DNA of 64,000 bases, taken from assembly GCF_001761385.1 (NCBI RefSeq), contig NZ_CP017476.1, forward strand, positions 3,151,501-3,215,500. Reading direction: 5' to 3'. Under the pieces are notes generated by a model. It was not told where the DNA came from. It saw only the letters and a list, made by a program, of their open reading frames with translations, and made no database searches. This document shows, piece by piece, positions 35,780 through 45,249 of the stretch. This DNA comes from Hydrogenophaga crassostreae. Lineage in GTDB: Bacteria > Pseudomonadota > Gammaproteobacteria > Burkholderiales > Burkholderiaceae_C. Each line of letters starts with the position of its first letter. Within the stretch, counting starts at the first letter, position 1. The translations under genes were made by a program, and so were the position numbers.

Positions 35780-36426
35780 TCAGTGTGGTGCAGGCGGCAG
35801 CAACGGTGCGCGGGTCAGTGCCTGCACTTCTTCGAAGCTGTTGCCTGGATGGAGTTCATGCACTTGCAGCCCTTGCGGGGTGACGTGGATCACCGCCAGA
35901 TCGGTGTAGATGCGTGTCACCACACCAACGCCCGTCAATGGGTAGTTGCAGGTTTCCAGAATCTTTGGGGTCTGATCCGCCATGGTGTGCCGCATGAGCA
36001 CAAAGACCTGTTTGGCACCTACCGCCAGGTCCATGGCACCGCCCACAGCCGGCGGGTAATGCTCCTGGTTGGTGGACCAGTTGGCCAGGTCACCGGTGGC
36101 CGACACCTGGTAGGCCCCGAGCACCGCGATGTCGAGGTGACCACCCCGCATCATGCCGAAGGACTGCGCGTTGTCGAAATAGGCCCCCCCTTCAGCAGCG
36201 TGACCAGTTGCTTGCTGGCGTTGATCAGCTCGGGGTTTTCCTGGCCATCAGCGGGTGCGGGGCCCACGCCAAGAATGCCGTTCTCGCTGTGATAGACCAC
36301 CTCCCGGTCGGGTGACACATAGTTGGCGACCATGGTGGGCATGCCGATGCCCAGGTTCACATACGCACCATCTGGAATGTCTTGCGCCAGGCGGCGCGCC
36401 ACGTCTTCAATTTTGAGTAACTTCAT
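35780..36426 (-). pseudogene. 3-oxoacid CoA-transferase subunit B, frameshifted
   Basis: The N-terminal frame (36426 down) reads MKLLKIEDVARRLAQDIPDGAYVNLGIGMPTMV with the catalytic Glu48 in HSENGILGVGP, then passes into nonsense after KQLVTLLKGG. The C-terminal frame resumes at MMRGGHLDIAVLGAYQVSATGDLANW and runs to 35780. The break lies in a seven-G run on the minus strand (36184-36190). An eighth G would restore one 215-residue frame, the normal length for PcaJ/ScoB-type subunits. Either a sequencing indel or a true mutation. The start overlaps subunit A by 4 bp. The intact pair would move CoA from succinyl-CoA to a 3-oxoacid. Confidence 0.85.
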
Positions 36427-37097
36427 GGGATGCCCGCGGTTCTCTGGACCAGTCGATTGACAAAGATCCCCGGGGTCACGATGGCCTCGGGATCCAGCTC
36501 GCCGAGCTCAACAATTTCAGCCACCTCGACCACCGTGGTGGTGGCCGCCGTTGCCATGATGGGGTTGAAGTTGCGCCCGGCCGTGTTGTAGATCAGATTG
36601 CCCCAGCGGTCCCCTCGGTCGGCTTTGAGCAAGGCGACATCGGCCCTCAATGGGCTTTCCAGCACATAGCCATGGCCGTCGATGACACGGGTTTCTTTGC
36701 CGTCGGCCAGTGCTGTGCCGTAACCGGCACGGGTAAAGAACCCCCCAATGCCTGCGCCTCCGGCCCGGATGCGTTCGGACAGCGTGCCCTGCGGCAGCAA
36801 CTCCAGCTCAATCGCATCTTCTTCGTACAGGCGTTCAAACCAGACGGAGCCGTTGGAACGGGGGTAGGAGCAAATCAACTTGCGCACCATGCGGTCGCGC
36901 AACAAACTTGCAATGCCCTCTTCCCGAACGCCGGCGTTGTTGGAAACGATCACCAGATCACGCACCTTCAATTGCCGCAGCGCTTCGATCAATTGGTAGG
37001 GAATGCCGGAGTTGCCAAAGCCCCCGATCATCACGGTATCGCCATCGCGGATGCCCTCAACCGCCTGCTGAAGCGTTGCGACGATCTTGTTGATCAT
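36423..37097 (-). CDS. 3-oxoacid CoA-transferase subunit A
   Basis: 224 residues from ATG 37097. VMIGGFGNSGIPYQLIEAL (about 22-40) is the family I CoA-transferase GFGxxGxP motif; SNNAGVREEGIASLL, GTLSERIRAGGAGIGGFFTRAGYGT and FNPIMATAATTTVVEVAEIVELGELDPEAIVTPGIFV complete the alpha subunit. It partners the frameshifted subunit B (4-bp overlap). Related enzymes include 3-oxoadipate (PcaI) and acetoacetate (ScoA, AtoD) transferases; the substrate cannot be separated by eye. Association with a TRAP transporter suggests an imported keto acid. The start overlaps the TRAP permease stop. Confidence 0.88.
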   Translation of the reverse strand: MINKIVATLQQAVEGIRDGDTVMIGGFGNSGIPYQLIEALRQLKVRDLVIVSNNAGVREEGIASLLRDRMVRKLICSYPRSNGSVWFERLYEEDAIELELLPQGTLSERIRAGGAGIGGFFTRAGYGTALADGKETRVIDGHGYVLESPLRADVALLKADRGDRWGNLIYNTAGRNFNPIMATAATTTVVEVAEIVELGELDPEAIVTPGIFVNRLVQRTAGIP

Positions 37098-39070
37098 GGC
37101 TGCGGCCCTTTCTCTGCCAACGCGGCCGGATGCGCGGATTTCCCTCGGTTGCCTCGCTGCCAGCTGGCCAGGTAGATCAACGCCACAATGCCCAGCCCCA
37201 CCATATCGCTGATGCGCTCGGGATACACCAGCGCAAGACCGGAGAACAGCACCAGCGCACGCACCGTCCATGACAGCGCGCCCACACGGTAAAGGTATCC
37301 CTCCATGCCGGAAGAGAGCAACCAGATCGCGATCACTGCGGTCGTCGAGGCCGAGGCGATGCCTTGCCATGGGCCTTGCAAAATCAGCGCAGGTTCGATC
37401 ACGAACAAGAAGGGCAAGATGAACAGAATGGCACCCAGGCGCATCGCATAAAACCCGGTTTTCACCGGGCTTGAGCCCGAGATGCCGGCGGCCGTGATGG
37501 CGGCCAGCGCAACCGGTGGCGTGAGGTAAGACATCATGCCCCAGTAGAGGATGAACAAGTGGCTGGCCAGTGGGTTCAACCCGGCGGCAATCAAGGCAGG
37601 TGCCAGCAAGATGGACAAAAAGATGTAGCAGGCACTCACCGTCATGCCCATGCCGAGCACGAAGCTGGTGATGGCCCCGGCGGCGAGCATCAAGGGAATG
37701 CTGCCATCGGCGTACAACAGCAGTTCTCGCGAGAAGGCGCCGGCCACACCGGTGTAGGAGAGCCCGCCCACCACCAACCCGATACCGGCCAGAATGGCGA
37801 CCAGATTGGCCAGGCTGCCAGTCAGATCGGTCAGGAAAGTCACCGCGCGCTTCAGGTTCAGCCGGTTGTTGCGTTTGAAGATCGAAATACCCAGCAACAC
37901 CACGGCAGCGTAATACGGCGCGTAGGCCTCCAGTCGCATGAACAGCAGCATGTAGATCAACATCACCAGGCTGAGCAGGTACGGCCAGCCGTCCTTCAGT
38001 GTGTCCCACAGGTTGGGAATCTCGGATTCGGGCAGGCCCTTCAAGCCCCGGGCTGCCGCATAGATATCCACCTGGAACAACAGCGCCAGATAGAACAACA
38101 AGGCGGGCAAAAAGGCCGCGATGATGATCTCGGAGTAAGGAACGCCAAGAAAAGACGCCATGATGAAAGCCACCGCGCCCATCACAGGCGGCATCAACGT
38201 GCCCCCTGTCGAGGCACAGGCCTCGATGGCTGCCGCGTAATGCGCCGGGTAACCGGTGCGCTTCATGGTCGGGATCGTGATGGGGCCGCTGGTGAGAATG
38301 TTGGTGATCACGCTGCCAGACAAGCTGCCGAGAATGGCACTGGACAAAACCGCAACTTTGGCCGGACCACCACGGCTGCGGCCCATCAAGGCGGCTGCGA
38401 ACCGCATGAAAAACTCGCCACCGCCGGTGGCGGTGAGCGCCGCGCCAAACACGACAAAACCGATCACCAGCTGGGCCACCACCTGCATCGGAATGCCAAT
38501 GATGCTTTCCACGCCCATCACATGGGCGCGAATGGTTTCGCCAAAGGTGTATTGCGTGCCCCAGAGAAAACCGGGCAGGTGGTCGGCAAACAAGGGGTAA
38601 GCACCAAACAGCAAGGCCACACCCAGCAGCAACCAGCCCCCGGCGCGTCGCACCCCTTCCAGCACCATGAGCAGCATCACGCCCGATGCCACCGTGGCCG
38701 GCAGCGGGGCCGAGTAGTCCCAACCCTGTTCGATGATGGTCAGGCCATGCATGCCCAGGTAAAGACTGGCACCCAACACGGCCGCACACAGCAGCCAGTC
38801 GTACCAGGCCACGCGCGCACTGCTGCTGGCGGTGGCCGGTATGCTGATAAATGCAGCGGCCAGAAAGATGCCAATCAAATAGTAAAGATAGGAGTTACCC
38901 AGCGGCAAAAAGCCGAGCAAAGACAGGTTGAAAGTCTGGTTGATGGCCAGAACCATGCCCAGTGAACCCAGCGCCAGCCAGACCCACCTGGCCACGCCAT
39001 GCAATCGGGGTTCGGGCTGCGCGCCCAGCGGCAGGTCATCGGCGGAACCAGCGGGAATAGACGAGTTCAT
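37094..39070 (-). CDS. TRAP transporter fused permease (TAXI-type)
   Basis: 658 residues from ATG 39070. The first four to five helices correspond to the small DctQ-like part and the rest to the 12-helix DctM part. Typical marks are GGGEFFMRFAAALMGRSRGGPAKVAVLSSAILGSLSGSVITNI, then MKRTGYPAHYAAAIEACASTGGTLMPPVMGAVAFIMA and a late FILYWGMMSYLTPPVALAA. TRAP systems drive organic acid uptake with a sodium gradient. A TAXI binding protein is encoded upstream in the same direction. Coupling to the CoA-transferase by ATGA overlap argues that the imported acid is activated by CoA transfer. Confidence 0.92.
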   Translation of the reverse strand: MNSSIPAGSADDLPLGAQPEPRLHGVARWVWLALGSLGMVLAINQTFNLSLLGFLPLGNSYLYYLIGIFLAAAFISIPATASSSARVAWYDWLLCAAVLGASLYLGMHGLTIIEQGWDYSAPLPATVASGVMLLMVLEGVRRAGGWLLLGVALLFGAYPLFADHLPGFLWGTQYTFGETIRAHVMGVESIIGIPMQVVAQLVIGFVVFGAALTATGGGEFFMRFAAALMGRSRGGPAKVAVLSSAILGSLSGSVITNILTSGPITIPTMKRTGYPAHYAAAIEACASTGGTLMPPVMGAVAFIMASFLGVPYSEIIIAAFLPALLFYLALLFQVDIYAAARGLKGLPESEIPNLWDTLKDGWPYLLSLVMLIYMLLFMRLEAYAPYYAAVVLLGISIFKRNNRLNLKRAVTFLTDLTGSLANLVAILAGIGLVVGGLSYTGVAGAFSRELLLYADGSIPLMLAAGAITSFVLGMGMTVSACYIFLSILLAPALIAAGLNPLASHLFILYWGMMSYLTPPVALAAITAAGISGSSPVKTGFYAMRLGAILFILPFLFVIEPALILQGPWQGIASASTTAVIAIWLLSSGMEGYLYRVGALSWTVRALVLFSGLALVYPERISDMVGLGIVALIYLASWQRGNRGKSAHPAALAEKGPQP

Positions 39071-39295
39071 GGCTTCTGCATTTTGGTGAAGGAGATGTTG
39101 GCGCGTTGGCCGCCGACCGGGTCTGCCGGTGCACCGGCCGCCAGAAAATCTGGGGATCAATCCCAAAGGAAGATGTCCTGGCGGTCGGGCAGGGACTCAT
39201 CAGCCCCCTGAAAAATGGCTACCCACAACCGCCGCGCCACTGACGCCACAGAGCGGTTGGAGGAGCCCTTCCCGGGGTAGCCGGGTTCTTCGGTC

Positions 39296-40426
39296 TCAGA
39301 GCGCTTTGAGCGCCATGGCCCGCTGTGCATCCCAGATCTTGCCGAACTCTTCGTCGCTCTTGCCTTTGCCTTCGACCAGGGTCTTGGCCCAGGCGCCACG
39401 CAAGGCCGTCAAGCGCGCCATGCGGTCGTCATTCCACTGTTGGTGCTCCGCCGTCCAGATGCCTTTTTCTTTCAGGTAACGGATGGCGCCCGGATGGAAA
39501 GGTGCATCGATGGACGGGGTGCCGGCCACGTCAAGTTTCCAGCGTGGCATGACCTTGGTGGCATCCTTGTACATGCCGTAGGTCTCGTCCAGCGCCTTGA
39601 TCACCGCATAGGCGGTGTTGTCGTCCATGTCCGCGCGCACCACCATGATCGGATAGCGGTAGGCCAGGATGTTGGCCGGCTTGGCTTCGCTGATGCCTGC
39701 GCCCACTGTTTCCCTGAGCGGTTGGAAGAACGGCGCGACAGCCTTCAGGCGGGCCCAGCCCTCTTTGTCATCGGGAGGTACGTCGAGCCAACGGATGCCT
39801 TTGGGCGACTGCTCCAGCTCGTACACCTGGCTCGGGGTGGTGGTCGTGCAAGACGCATCTGACAGGCCCTGAGCCACCGAACTCATGGCGGCGCCATAGG
39901 TCGGGAAGGTGACCGCCTCAACATCGCTGCGGCTCAGGCCTGCAAACGACAGAAACGCTTCGCACTTCACATTGACCGATGGATTGCCTGCCACAAAGGC
40001 CACACGCTTGCCCTTCAAATCTTTCAATTGTTTGATGCCGTTGTCGCCAGCGGTGAAGACGCCAAATGCGCCGGGCCGCCCGGCAATGGCACGCAGATCT
40101 TGAGGGCCCCAGCGCCGTTCGCTGAAATCGTGCACGCCTTCAGTGGCAAAGAATGTCTCGGTGGCAAGAAAACCGATTTCGGCGCGCTTCGTCAACACCG
40201 GCTGCAAGCGGCCGATCGAAGAGCCAGAAGGCTGGATGCGGATCCGTGTGCCATATTTTTTGCCGAAGGCATCGGCAATGGCCGATGCCTCGGCATAACC
40301 AGCCGAACCCACGTCGTAGGCAGACCAGGTCATGGAATCAGGCAGGCCCTGGGCAAAAGCGCTGGGGGTCATACCCATGGCCGCGGCCACGGCAACTGCG
40401 GCCAGGATTTTCGATCGGTTTGTCAT
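39296..40426 (-). CDS. TAXI-family TRAP solute-binding protein
   Basis: 376 residues from ATG 40426, with GGAGA just upstream. A Sec signal peptide (MTNRSKILAAVAVAAAMGMTPSAFAQ) precedes a mature domain reading MTWSAYDVGSAGYAEASAIADAFGKKYGTRIRIQPSGSSIGRL and LKGKRVAFVAGNPSV, the TAXI (TRAP-associated extracytoplasmic immunogenic) type. It captures the substrate in the periplasm for the fused permease 225 bp downstream. Ligands for the family include glutamate and other acids, but the ligand here is unknown. Confidence 0.9.
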   Translation of the reverse strand: MTNRSKILAAVAVAAAMGMTPSAFAQGLPDSMTWSAYDVGSAGYAEASAIADAFGKKYGTRIRIQPSGSSIGRLQPVLTKRAEIGFLATETFFATEGVHDFSERRWGPQDLRAIAGRPGAFGVFTAGDNGIKQLKDLKGKRVAFVAGNPSVNVKCEAFLSFAGLSRSDVEAVTFPTYGAAMSSVAQGLSDASCTTTTPSQVYELEQSPKGIRWLDVPPDDKEGWARLKAVAPFFQPLRETVGAGISEAKPANILAYRYPIMVVRADMDDNTAYAVIKALDETYGMYKDATKVMPRWKLDVAGTPSIDAPFHPGAIRYLKEKGIWTAEHQQWNDDRMARLTALRGAWAKTLVEGKGKSDEEFGKIWDAQRAMALKAL

Positions 40427-40815
40427 CTTGTCTCCATTCAAGTTATGTTGACCCCTGATCTGAGGCGGGCTGCACACAAGATCAGTGGACAAGTTTTGCA
40501 GCATAGCTGCCAAGGCACTTCAATTGCCAACGTCAATCACATGCACCAGGCACCCCACAACACACACAAAAGGCCTAAACCGGTTGCCTGAAACGCAGAT
40601 TTGCGTTTCACCGCGAGCGAGGGTGCTTTCGGCTGAACCCGCTCCGAGAGACCTTGCGGGACTCATTGCGGGCGTCAACGAGGTTCATGTTGTCGCATCT
40701 GCCTTCAAACCGCAATTCTGAATTTCCAAAGCACGGCTTCACGAAAGATGAACACCAGCGCATCAAGGCACACGAAAGGCCGAAAAACAGGGGGTGTCAA
40801 CGCGCGACAGATCCG
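40427..40815. other. 389-bp gap between two minus-strand operons
   Basis: No supported gene. It must contain the promoter of the TAXI/TRAP operon near 40430-40600 and the end of the upstream operon. I see no convincing T-tract hairpin or operator. Confidence 0.5.
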
Positions 40816-42333
40816 TCACACCGGGGACACCGCATCGATCATTTGCCGCTTGAGCACCTTGCCGCTGAGCGTCATCGGAAAGGCATCGACTGGCACGATG
40901 CGCGAAGGACGCTTGTAAGGTGCCAGGTGTTCGGCGGCATACACCCGCAACGCCGCCAGGTCGATGGTCTGGTTGGGCACGGCCTCAACAAACGCCAGAA
41001 TTTCTTCGTTGCCGTCGGCCTCCCGGCGACCCGCCACGGCCACCCGCTCCACACCGGGAAAGGCCGCCAACACCACTTCAACCTCGCCGGGATACACATT
41101 GAAGCCTGAACGAATGATCATCTCTTTCAACCGCCCCACCACGGTCAGCGCCCCGTCGGGCTCCTGGAAGCCCAGATCGCCGCTCGCGTACCAGCCACCG
41201 GGGCGCATGACCTGCTCGGTCGCCGCCTGATCGCGAAAATAGCCCGGCATCAAGCCCACGCCGCGCATCCAGATTTCACCACGCTCGCCCGCGGGCAGAT
41301 CGTGGCCTTCGGCGTCCACAATGCGCAACTCGGCGCCGTCAACCAGATAACCCGCCGAGGTGTCACGGCGGACCACACCCATGCGCACCAAGCACAGCGC
41401 TCCGGCGTATTCAGAAAGCCCATAGCCGTGGTGCAGCGGCTTGTCAAAACAGGCTTCAACGGCGTCCTTCAGCCCCATGTCCAGCGGCGCAGCGCCCGCG
41501 TACACATAGCGCAACGCCGGACAATGTGGGCGTTCGCTGAGGCCCTGTTGGCGCCGCCAGCTCATCAGGCGGGCAAACATCGCGGGAGGGCCTTGCAACA
41601 TCGAAACACCGCCGTGCGCCAGCGCATCGAACACATCGGCAGGGTCAAACTTGCTGCGCATGACCAACTGGCAACCGGCATACAAAGACGCCATCAACAC
41701 CGTGCCCAGACCAAAAATGTGGGTCATGGGCAAATAGGCATAGGCCCGATCTTGCAGGCCCAGCTCGCGCGACTCGGCCGAGACCCGGGCGAACTGCAGC
41801 AAGCCTGCGTGTGTCACCAGCACGCCCTTGGGCTGTCCCGTGGTGCCCGAAGTAAAAATGATAGCCGCCACTTGCTCGGCCAGCGTGCCCTGCTCGGCCA
41901 CGGCGTTCGACCGCGTGGGCGCCCGTTGCAGCGCACTGACCACCGAAGGCAAGGCGTTGGCGGCCAGCGCATGCCCCTGTGCAGCCTCCGACACGGCGGT
42001 GGTGAAATACACGACCCGTGGATCGGCTTTGGCAACAAAGCCGTTGATTTCTGCGCGCGACATCCGGGCATTGACACCGCACGACCAAGCCCCCACCCGG
42101 CTACAAGCCAGCACCAGGGCCACATGCTCGGCGCAGTTTTCGGCCACCACCAGCACCCGATCCCCGGCCACGACGCCGGAGCTGCGCAACTCCTGCTCCA
42201 GTGTCGCCACCAGCTGGCCAAGCGCGGCCAGGGTCCATGTGGTCTCCGGGGTGATGAGAAAAACTTGCTCCGGAGCACTTGCCGCCCGGGCGTCAAAAAG
42301 TTCGTGGATACGGGGTTCTGTGTTCGCGGTCAT
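40816..42333 (-). CDS. Acyl-CoA synthetase (AMP-forming), class I adenylating enzyme
   Basis: 505 residues. IIFTSGTTGQPKGVLVTH is the nucleotide-binding P-loop, YGLSEYAG the A4/A5 region, SGDLGFQEPDGALTVVGRLKEMI the hinge and LSGKVLKRQM the catalytic Lys at the C-terminus. It activates a carboxylic acid to its CoA ester, with ATP giving AMP. As the last gene of the fourteen-gene minus-strand set, it may supply CoA esters to the acyl-CoA dehydrogenase and hydratase genes upstream. The acid is not identifiable. Confidence 0.88.
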   Translation of the reverse strand: MTANTEPRIHELFDARAASAPEQVFLITPETTWTLAALGQLVATLEQELRSSGVVAGDRVLVVAENCAEHVALVLACSRVGAWSCGVNARMSRAEINGFVAKADPRVVYFTTAVSEAAQGHALAANALPSVVSALQRAPTRSNAVAEQGTLAEQVAAIIFTSGTTGQPKGVLVTHAGLLQFARVSAESRELGLQDRAYAYLPMTHIFGLGTVLMASLYAGCQLVMRSKFDPADVFDALAHGGVSMLQGPPAMFARLMSWRRQQGLSERPHCPALRYVYAGAAPLDMGLKDAVEACFDKPLHHGYGLSEYAGALCLVRMGVVRRDTSAGYLVDGAELRIVDAEGHDLPAGERGEIWMRGVGLMPGYFRDQAATEQVMRPGGWYASGDLGFQEPDGALTVVGRLKEMIIRSGFNVYPGEVEVVLAAFPGVERVAVAGRREADGNEEILAFVEAVPNQTIDLAALRVYAAEHLAPYKRPSRIVPVDAFPMTLSGKVLKRQMIDAVSPV

Positions 42334-42392
42334 GGCTTTGGGGTGACGAAATGGAAGAAAGGAGCGGTTGAACCGCAGGCGTTCCGGGGCAC

Positions 42393-42806
42393 TCAGGCGG
42401 ACACGTACTTGAACGTGCCCATGGCCCTCGCCACGAGTTCGCCAGTTTCGTCCTCAAGGCGGGCTTCACAAAAACAGACCGACCTACCACCACCGATGGC
42501 CTTGCCGTGGGCCACCAGTCGACCACGCCCCGGTTTCAAAAACGCGGTGGACATCTCGATCGTCACCACCGCTTTCCGGAAACCAGAGCGCGACAGCGCC
42601 GCGCTGGACATCGCGCCATCGAGCATGGTCATGATCACGCCGCCGTGCAGGTTGTGGAAGTTGTTGGTCAGCTCAGGCCGGGCGTTCAGCACCAGACGCG
42701 ACACACCGTCTTCGGCGAACTCCCGGCGCAAATCCAGTAACTGGTTAAACCCCACCTGGGCAAACAAGGTGGAGGTGTCGACAGGGGTTTTTTCAGGGCT
42801 GTGCAT
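42393..42806 (-). CDS. PaaI-type hotdog thioesterase
   Basis: 137 residues from ATG 42806. NNFHNLHGGVIMTMLDGAMSSAA contains the HGG motif of the PaaI/YdiI-type hotdog thioesterases, followed by VVTIEMSTAFLKPG. These enzymes release acids from CoA esters, often clearing dead-end acyl-CoAs in catabolic pathways. It sits between an acyl-CoA dehydrogenase and an acyl-CoA ligase, a housekeeping role consistent with this. No signal peptide. Confidence 0.85.
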   Translation of the reverse strand: MHSPEKTPVDTSTLFAQVGFNQLLDLRREFAEDGVSRLVLNARPELTNNFHNLHGGVIMTMLDGAMSSAALSRSGFRKAVVTIEMSTAFLKPGRGRLVAHGKAIGGGRSVCFCEARLEDETGELVARAMGTFKYVSA

Positions 42807-42878
42807 GGAGGAACTCGGGTTGGATGGGGTCTTGGTATGGCCCGGCGGCACAGCGCAGCGCCGGCCAGAACGGCTCAC

Positions 42879-44033
42879 TCAGCGGCGCGCCTCACGCACC
42901 ATGTTGCGCGCAATGACGAGTTGCTGGATCTGGCTGGTGCCTTCATAGAGGCGAAACAGGCGCACATCGCGGTAAAACCGTTCGATACCGTATTCACTCA
43001 AGTAACCTGCGCCGCCAAAAATCTGCACCGCGCGGTCGGCCACCCGGCCGCACATCTCGGAGGCAAACAGCTTGCAGCACGATGCCTGGGTCGACACGTT
43101 GCGCCCTTCGTCGCGCTGGCGCGCCGCATCAAGCACCATGCAGCGGGCGGCGTATACCTCGGCCTGGCTGTCGGCCAGCATCGCCTGCACCAGTTGAAAG
43201 TCGGCAATCGCCTGACCAAACTGTTTGCGCTCCACAGCGTAATTCAACGCATCGCGCAACATGCGCTCAGCCACCCCGACGCAGATGGCGGCGATGTGGA
43301 TGCGGCCTTTTTCCAGCACCTTCATCGCCGTCTTGAACCCCTGCCCTTCCTGCAGGCCGATCAATTGGCCAGCCGGTACCCGGCAGTTCTCGAAGATCAC
43401 ATCCGCCGTGTGGGCGCCGCGCTGGCCCATTTTTTTGTCGATCTTGCCAATGGACAAGCCAGGCGTTTTCGCCTCAACAATGAAGGCCGACACACCGCTT
43501 GCGCCCTTGTCGGCCGGATCGGTTCGGGCCATCAAAGTAAAGATGTCGGCCGTTGGCGCGTTGGTGATGAAGCGTTTGGTTCCGTTGACCACGTAGTGAT
43601 CACCGTCGCGAATAGCGGTGGTGCGCAGCGACGCCGCATCGGACCCGGCATCGGGTTCGGTCAGCGCGAACGAAGCCACCAGCTCACCTGTGGCCAGCTT
43701 GGGCAGGTAGCGCGCCTTCTGCTCTTCTGTGCCGTCAAACAGAATGCCTTGCGAGCCAATGCCCACCGTGGTGCCGAACAGCGAGCGAAAGCAGGGCGAG
43801 GTCTGGCCCATGGCGAACATCACCTCGACCTCTTCTTCCATGGTCAGGCCCAGGCCCCCATAAGCTTCGGGCACAGTCAGACCAAACAGGCCCATCTGCT
43901 TCATCTCGTTGACGAGGTCATGAGGGATCAGGTCGGTCTCGGCCACCTCGGCTTCGGCCGGTACCAGGCGTTCGCGCACAAAGCGGTTCACCGTATCGAG
44001 CAAGGCGGTCAGGGTTTCGGGGTCGCGGATCAT
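42879..44033 (-). CDS. Acyl-CoA dehydrogenase
   Basis: 384 residues, the family's standard length. FALTEPDAGSDAASLRTTAI (FAD/substrate contact) and VQIFGGAGYLSEYGIERFYRDVRLFRLYEGTSQIQQLVIARNMV are classical signatures; the latter has the catalytic-position Glu in YEGT. It would introduce the alpha-beta double bond of an acyl-CoA before hydration. It lies 37 bp downstream of the thiolase-like gene. Chain or ring specificity unknown. Confidence 0.92.
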   Translation of the reverse strand: MIRDPETLTALLDTVNRFVRERLVPAEAEVAETDLIPHDLVNEMKQMGLFGLTVPEAYGGLGLTMEEEVEVMFAMGQTSPCFRSLFGTTVGIGSQGILFDGTEEQKARYLPKLATGELVASFALTEPDAGSDAASLRTTAIRDGDHYVVNGTKRFITNAPTADIFTLMARTDPADKGASGVSAFIVEAKTPGLSIGKIDKKMGQRGAHTADVIFENCRVPAGQLIGLQEGQGFKTAMKVLEKGRIHIAAICVGVAERMLRDALNYAVERKQFGQAIADFQLVQAMLADSQAEVYAARCMVLDAARQRDEGRNVSTQASCCKLFASEMCGRVADRAVQIFGGAGYLSEYGIERFYRDVRLFRLYEGTSQIQQLVIARNMVREARR

Positions 44034-44070
44034 GTCGGTTCTTTCTCAGCGTAACGGTGGTGCAAAGTTT

Positions 44071-45249
44071 TCAGAGCGTGTCGGCGGTGCCCAGCACGGC
44101 CGTGGACTGGCTGGACAGCGTGCCGCCGTTGCCATGCGCCACCGCGGTGTTCGGGTTCTTGAGCTGGCGCTCACCGGCGTCGCCGCGCAGCTGGCGCACG
44201 GCTTCGATCAAGGCAAAAATGCCGTACATACCTGGGTGCACACAAGACAGCCCCCCGCCATTGGTGTTCACCGCCAAGCGGCCACCAGGGCCGATGGCAC
44301 CGTTTTCAACAAAGGCCCCGGCCTCGCCTTTTTTGCAAAAGCCGAGGTCTTCCAGGAACAGCAAAGTGTTGATGGTGAACGCGTCGTACAGCTGCGCCAT
44401 GTCCATGTCCTTGGCCGAGAGTCCGGCCATGGCGAAGGCCTCACGGCCCGATTCGGTGGCCGAGGTGACGGTCAGATCGTGCATGCTTGAGATTTGCCGG
44501 TGCCACACCGCCGTAGCGTTGCCCAGGACATAGACCGGCTTCCGGGGCAGGTCTTTGGCGCGCTCGGCGCTCACCAGCACGTAGGCGCCACCGCCATCGG
44601 TGACCAGACAGCAATCGCGCACGCTCAACGGGTCGCTGATCATGCGGGCGTTCAGCACGTCGTCGATGCTCAAGGGGTCGCGCATGAAGGCTTCCGGGTT
44701 GAGTCCAGCCCAAGCTCGGGCAGCCACGGCCACCTCGGCAAGCTGGCGCCGTGTGGTGCCAAATTCATGCATATGGCGCGAAGCCGCCAGCGCATAAGCC
44801 GATGGCGGCAACATGGGTTCATAAGGTGTTTCGTAAGGCTGCGGATCAAGAAACTTGCGGCTGGCGACAACCTCCTTGCGGCCGAAGCTGGCCGTGCGTT
44901 GTGCGCTGCCATAACAAACCAACACCGCCTTGCATTGGCCCGAACGCAGTGCCTGCATGGCGGGCAACAAATGGGCAATGAAGCTGGAGCCGCCGATCAT
45001 GGTGCTGTCGATGTAACGAGGCCGGATACCGAGGTACTCGGCCACGGGCATGGCCCACATGGTGGCGCCGCCGCTGGCGGTGCACAGGCCATCGATATCG
45101 CTCATCTTCAGGCCAGCATCGGTCACCGCGGCATGCGCCGAACGGGCCAGCAACTCCATGTCGGTAAAGCCCGGCGCCTCGCCACAACCGAAAGTGGCCA
45201 CGCCCGCGATGGCGGCGCTGCCGCGCAATGCTTTCAAATCTGCGCTCAT
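44071..45249 (-). CDS. Thiolase-like protein, probable Ltp2-type retro-aldolase subunit
   Basis: 392 residues, thiolase-fold. At the place of the nucleophilic Cys the sequence reads MIGGSSFIAH (about residues 84-93), with no Cys. The C-terminal LAVNTNGGGLSCVHPGMYG keeps the family His. A LYDAF segment gives Tyr288, and Tyr342 lies in HPGMYG. Steroid-side-chain aldolases of the Ltp2 type also lack the Cys, use tyrosines and pair with a DUF35 partner, as here (the DUF35 gene overlaps by 4 bp). It therefore probably cleaves a beta-hydroxyacyl-CoA by retro-aldol reaction rather than thiolysis. That is inference; a SCP-x-like acyltransferase is the alternative. Confidence 0.75.
   Translation of the reverse strand: MSADLKALRGSAAIAGVATFGCGEAPGFTDMELLARSAHAAVTDAGLKMSDIDGLCTASGGATMWAMPVAEYLGIRPRYIDSTMIGGSSFIAHLLPAMQALRSGQCKAVLVCYGSAQRTASFGRKEVVASRKFLDPQPYETPYEPMLPPSAYALAASRHMHEFGTTRRQLAEVAVAARAWAGLNPEAFMRDPLSIDDVLNARMISDPLSVRDCCLVTDGGGAYVLVSAERAKDLPRKPVYVLGNATAVWHRQISSMHDLTVTSATESGREAFAMAGLSAKDMDMAQLYDAFTINTLLFLEDLGFCKKGEAGAFVENGAIGPGGRLAVNTNGGGLSCVHPGMYGIFALIEAVRQLRGDAGERQLKNPNTAVAHGNGGTLSSQSTAVLGTADTL

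Noticed and set aside
37098..38789. Upstream 560-codon extension of CoA-transferase subunit A
   Set aside because: The extension lies in an alternative frame of the TRAP permease; ATG at 37097 gives the normal 224-aa subunit.
37559..38965. Plus-strand open frame of 468 aa opposite the TRAP permease
   Set aside because: His/Gln/Gly-rich antisense shadow of a membrane-protein gene.
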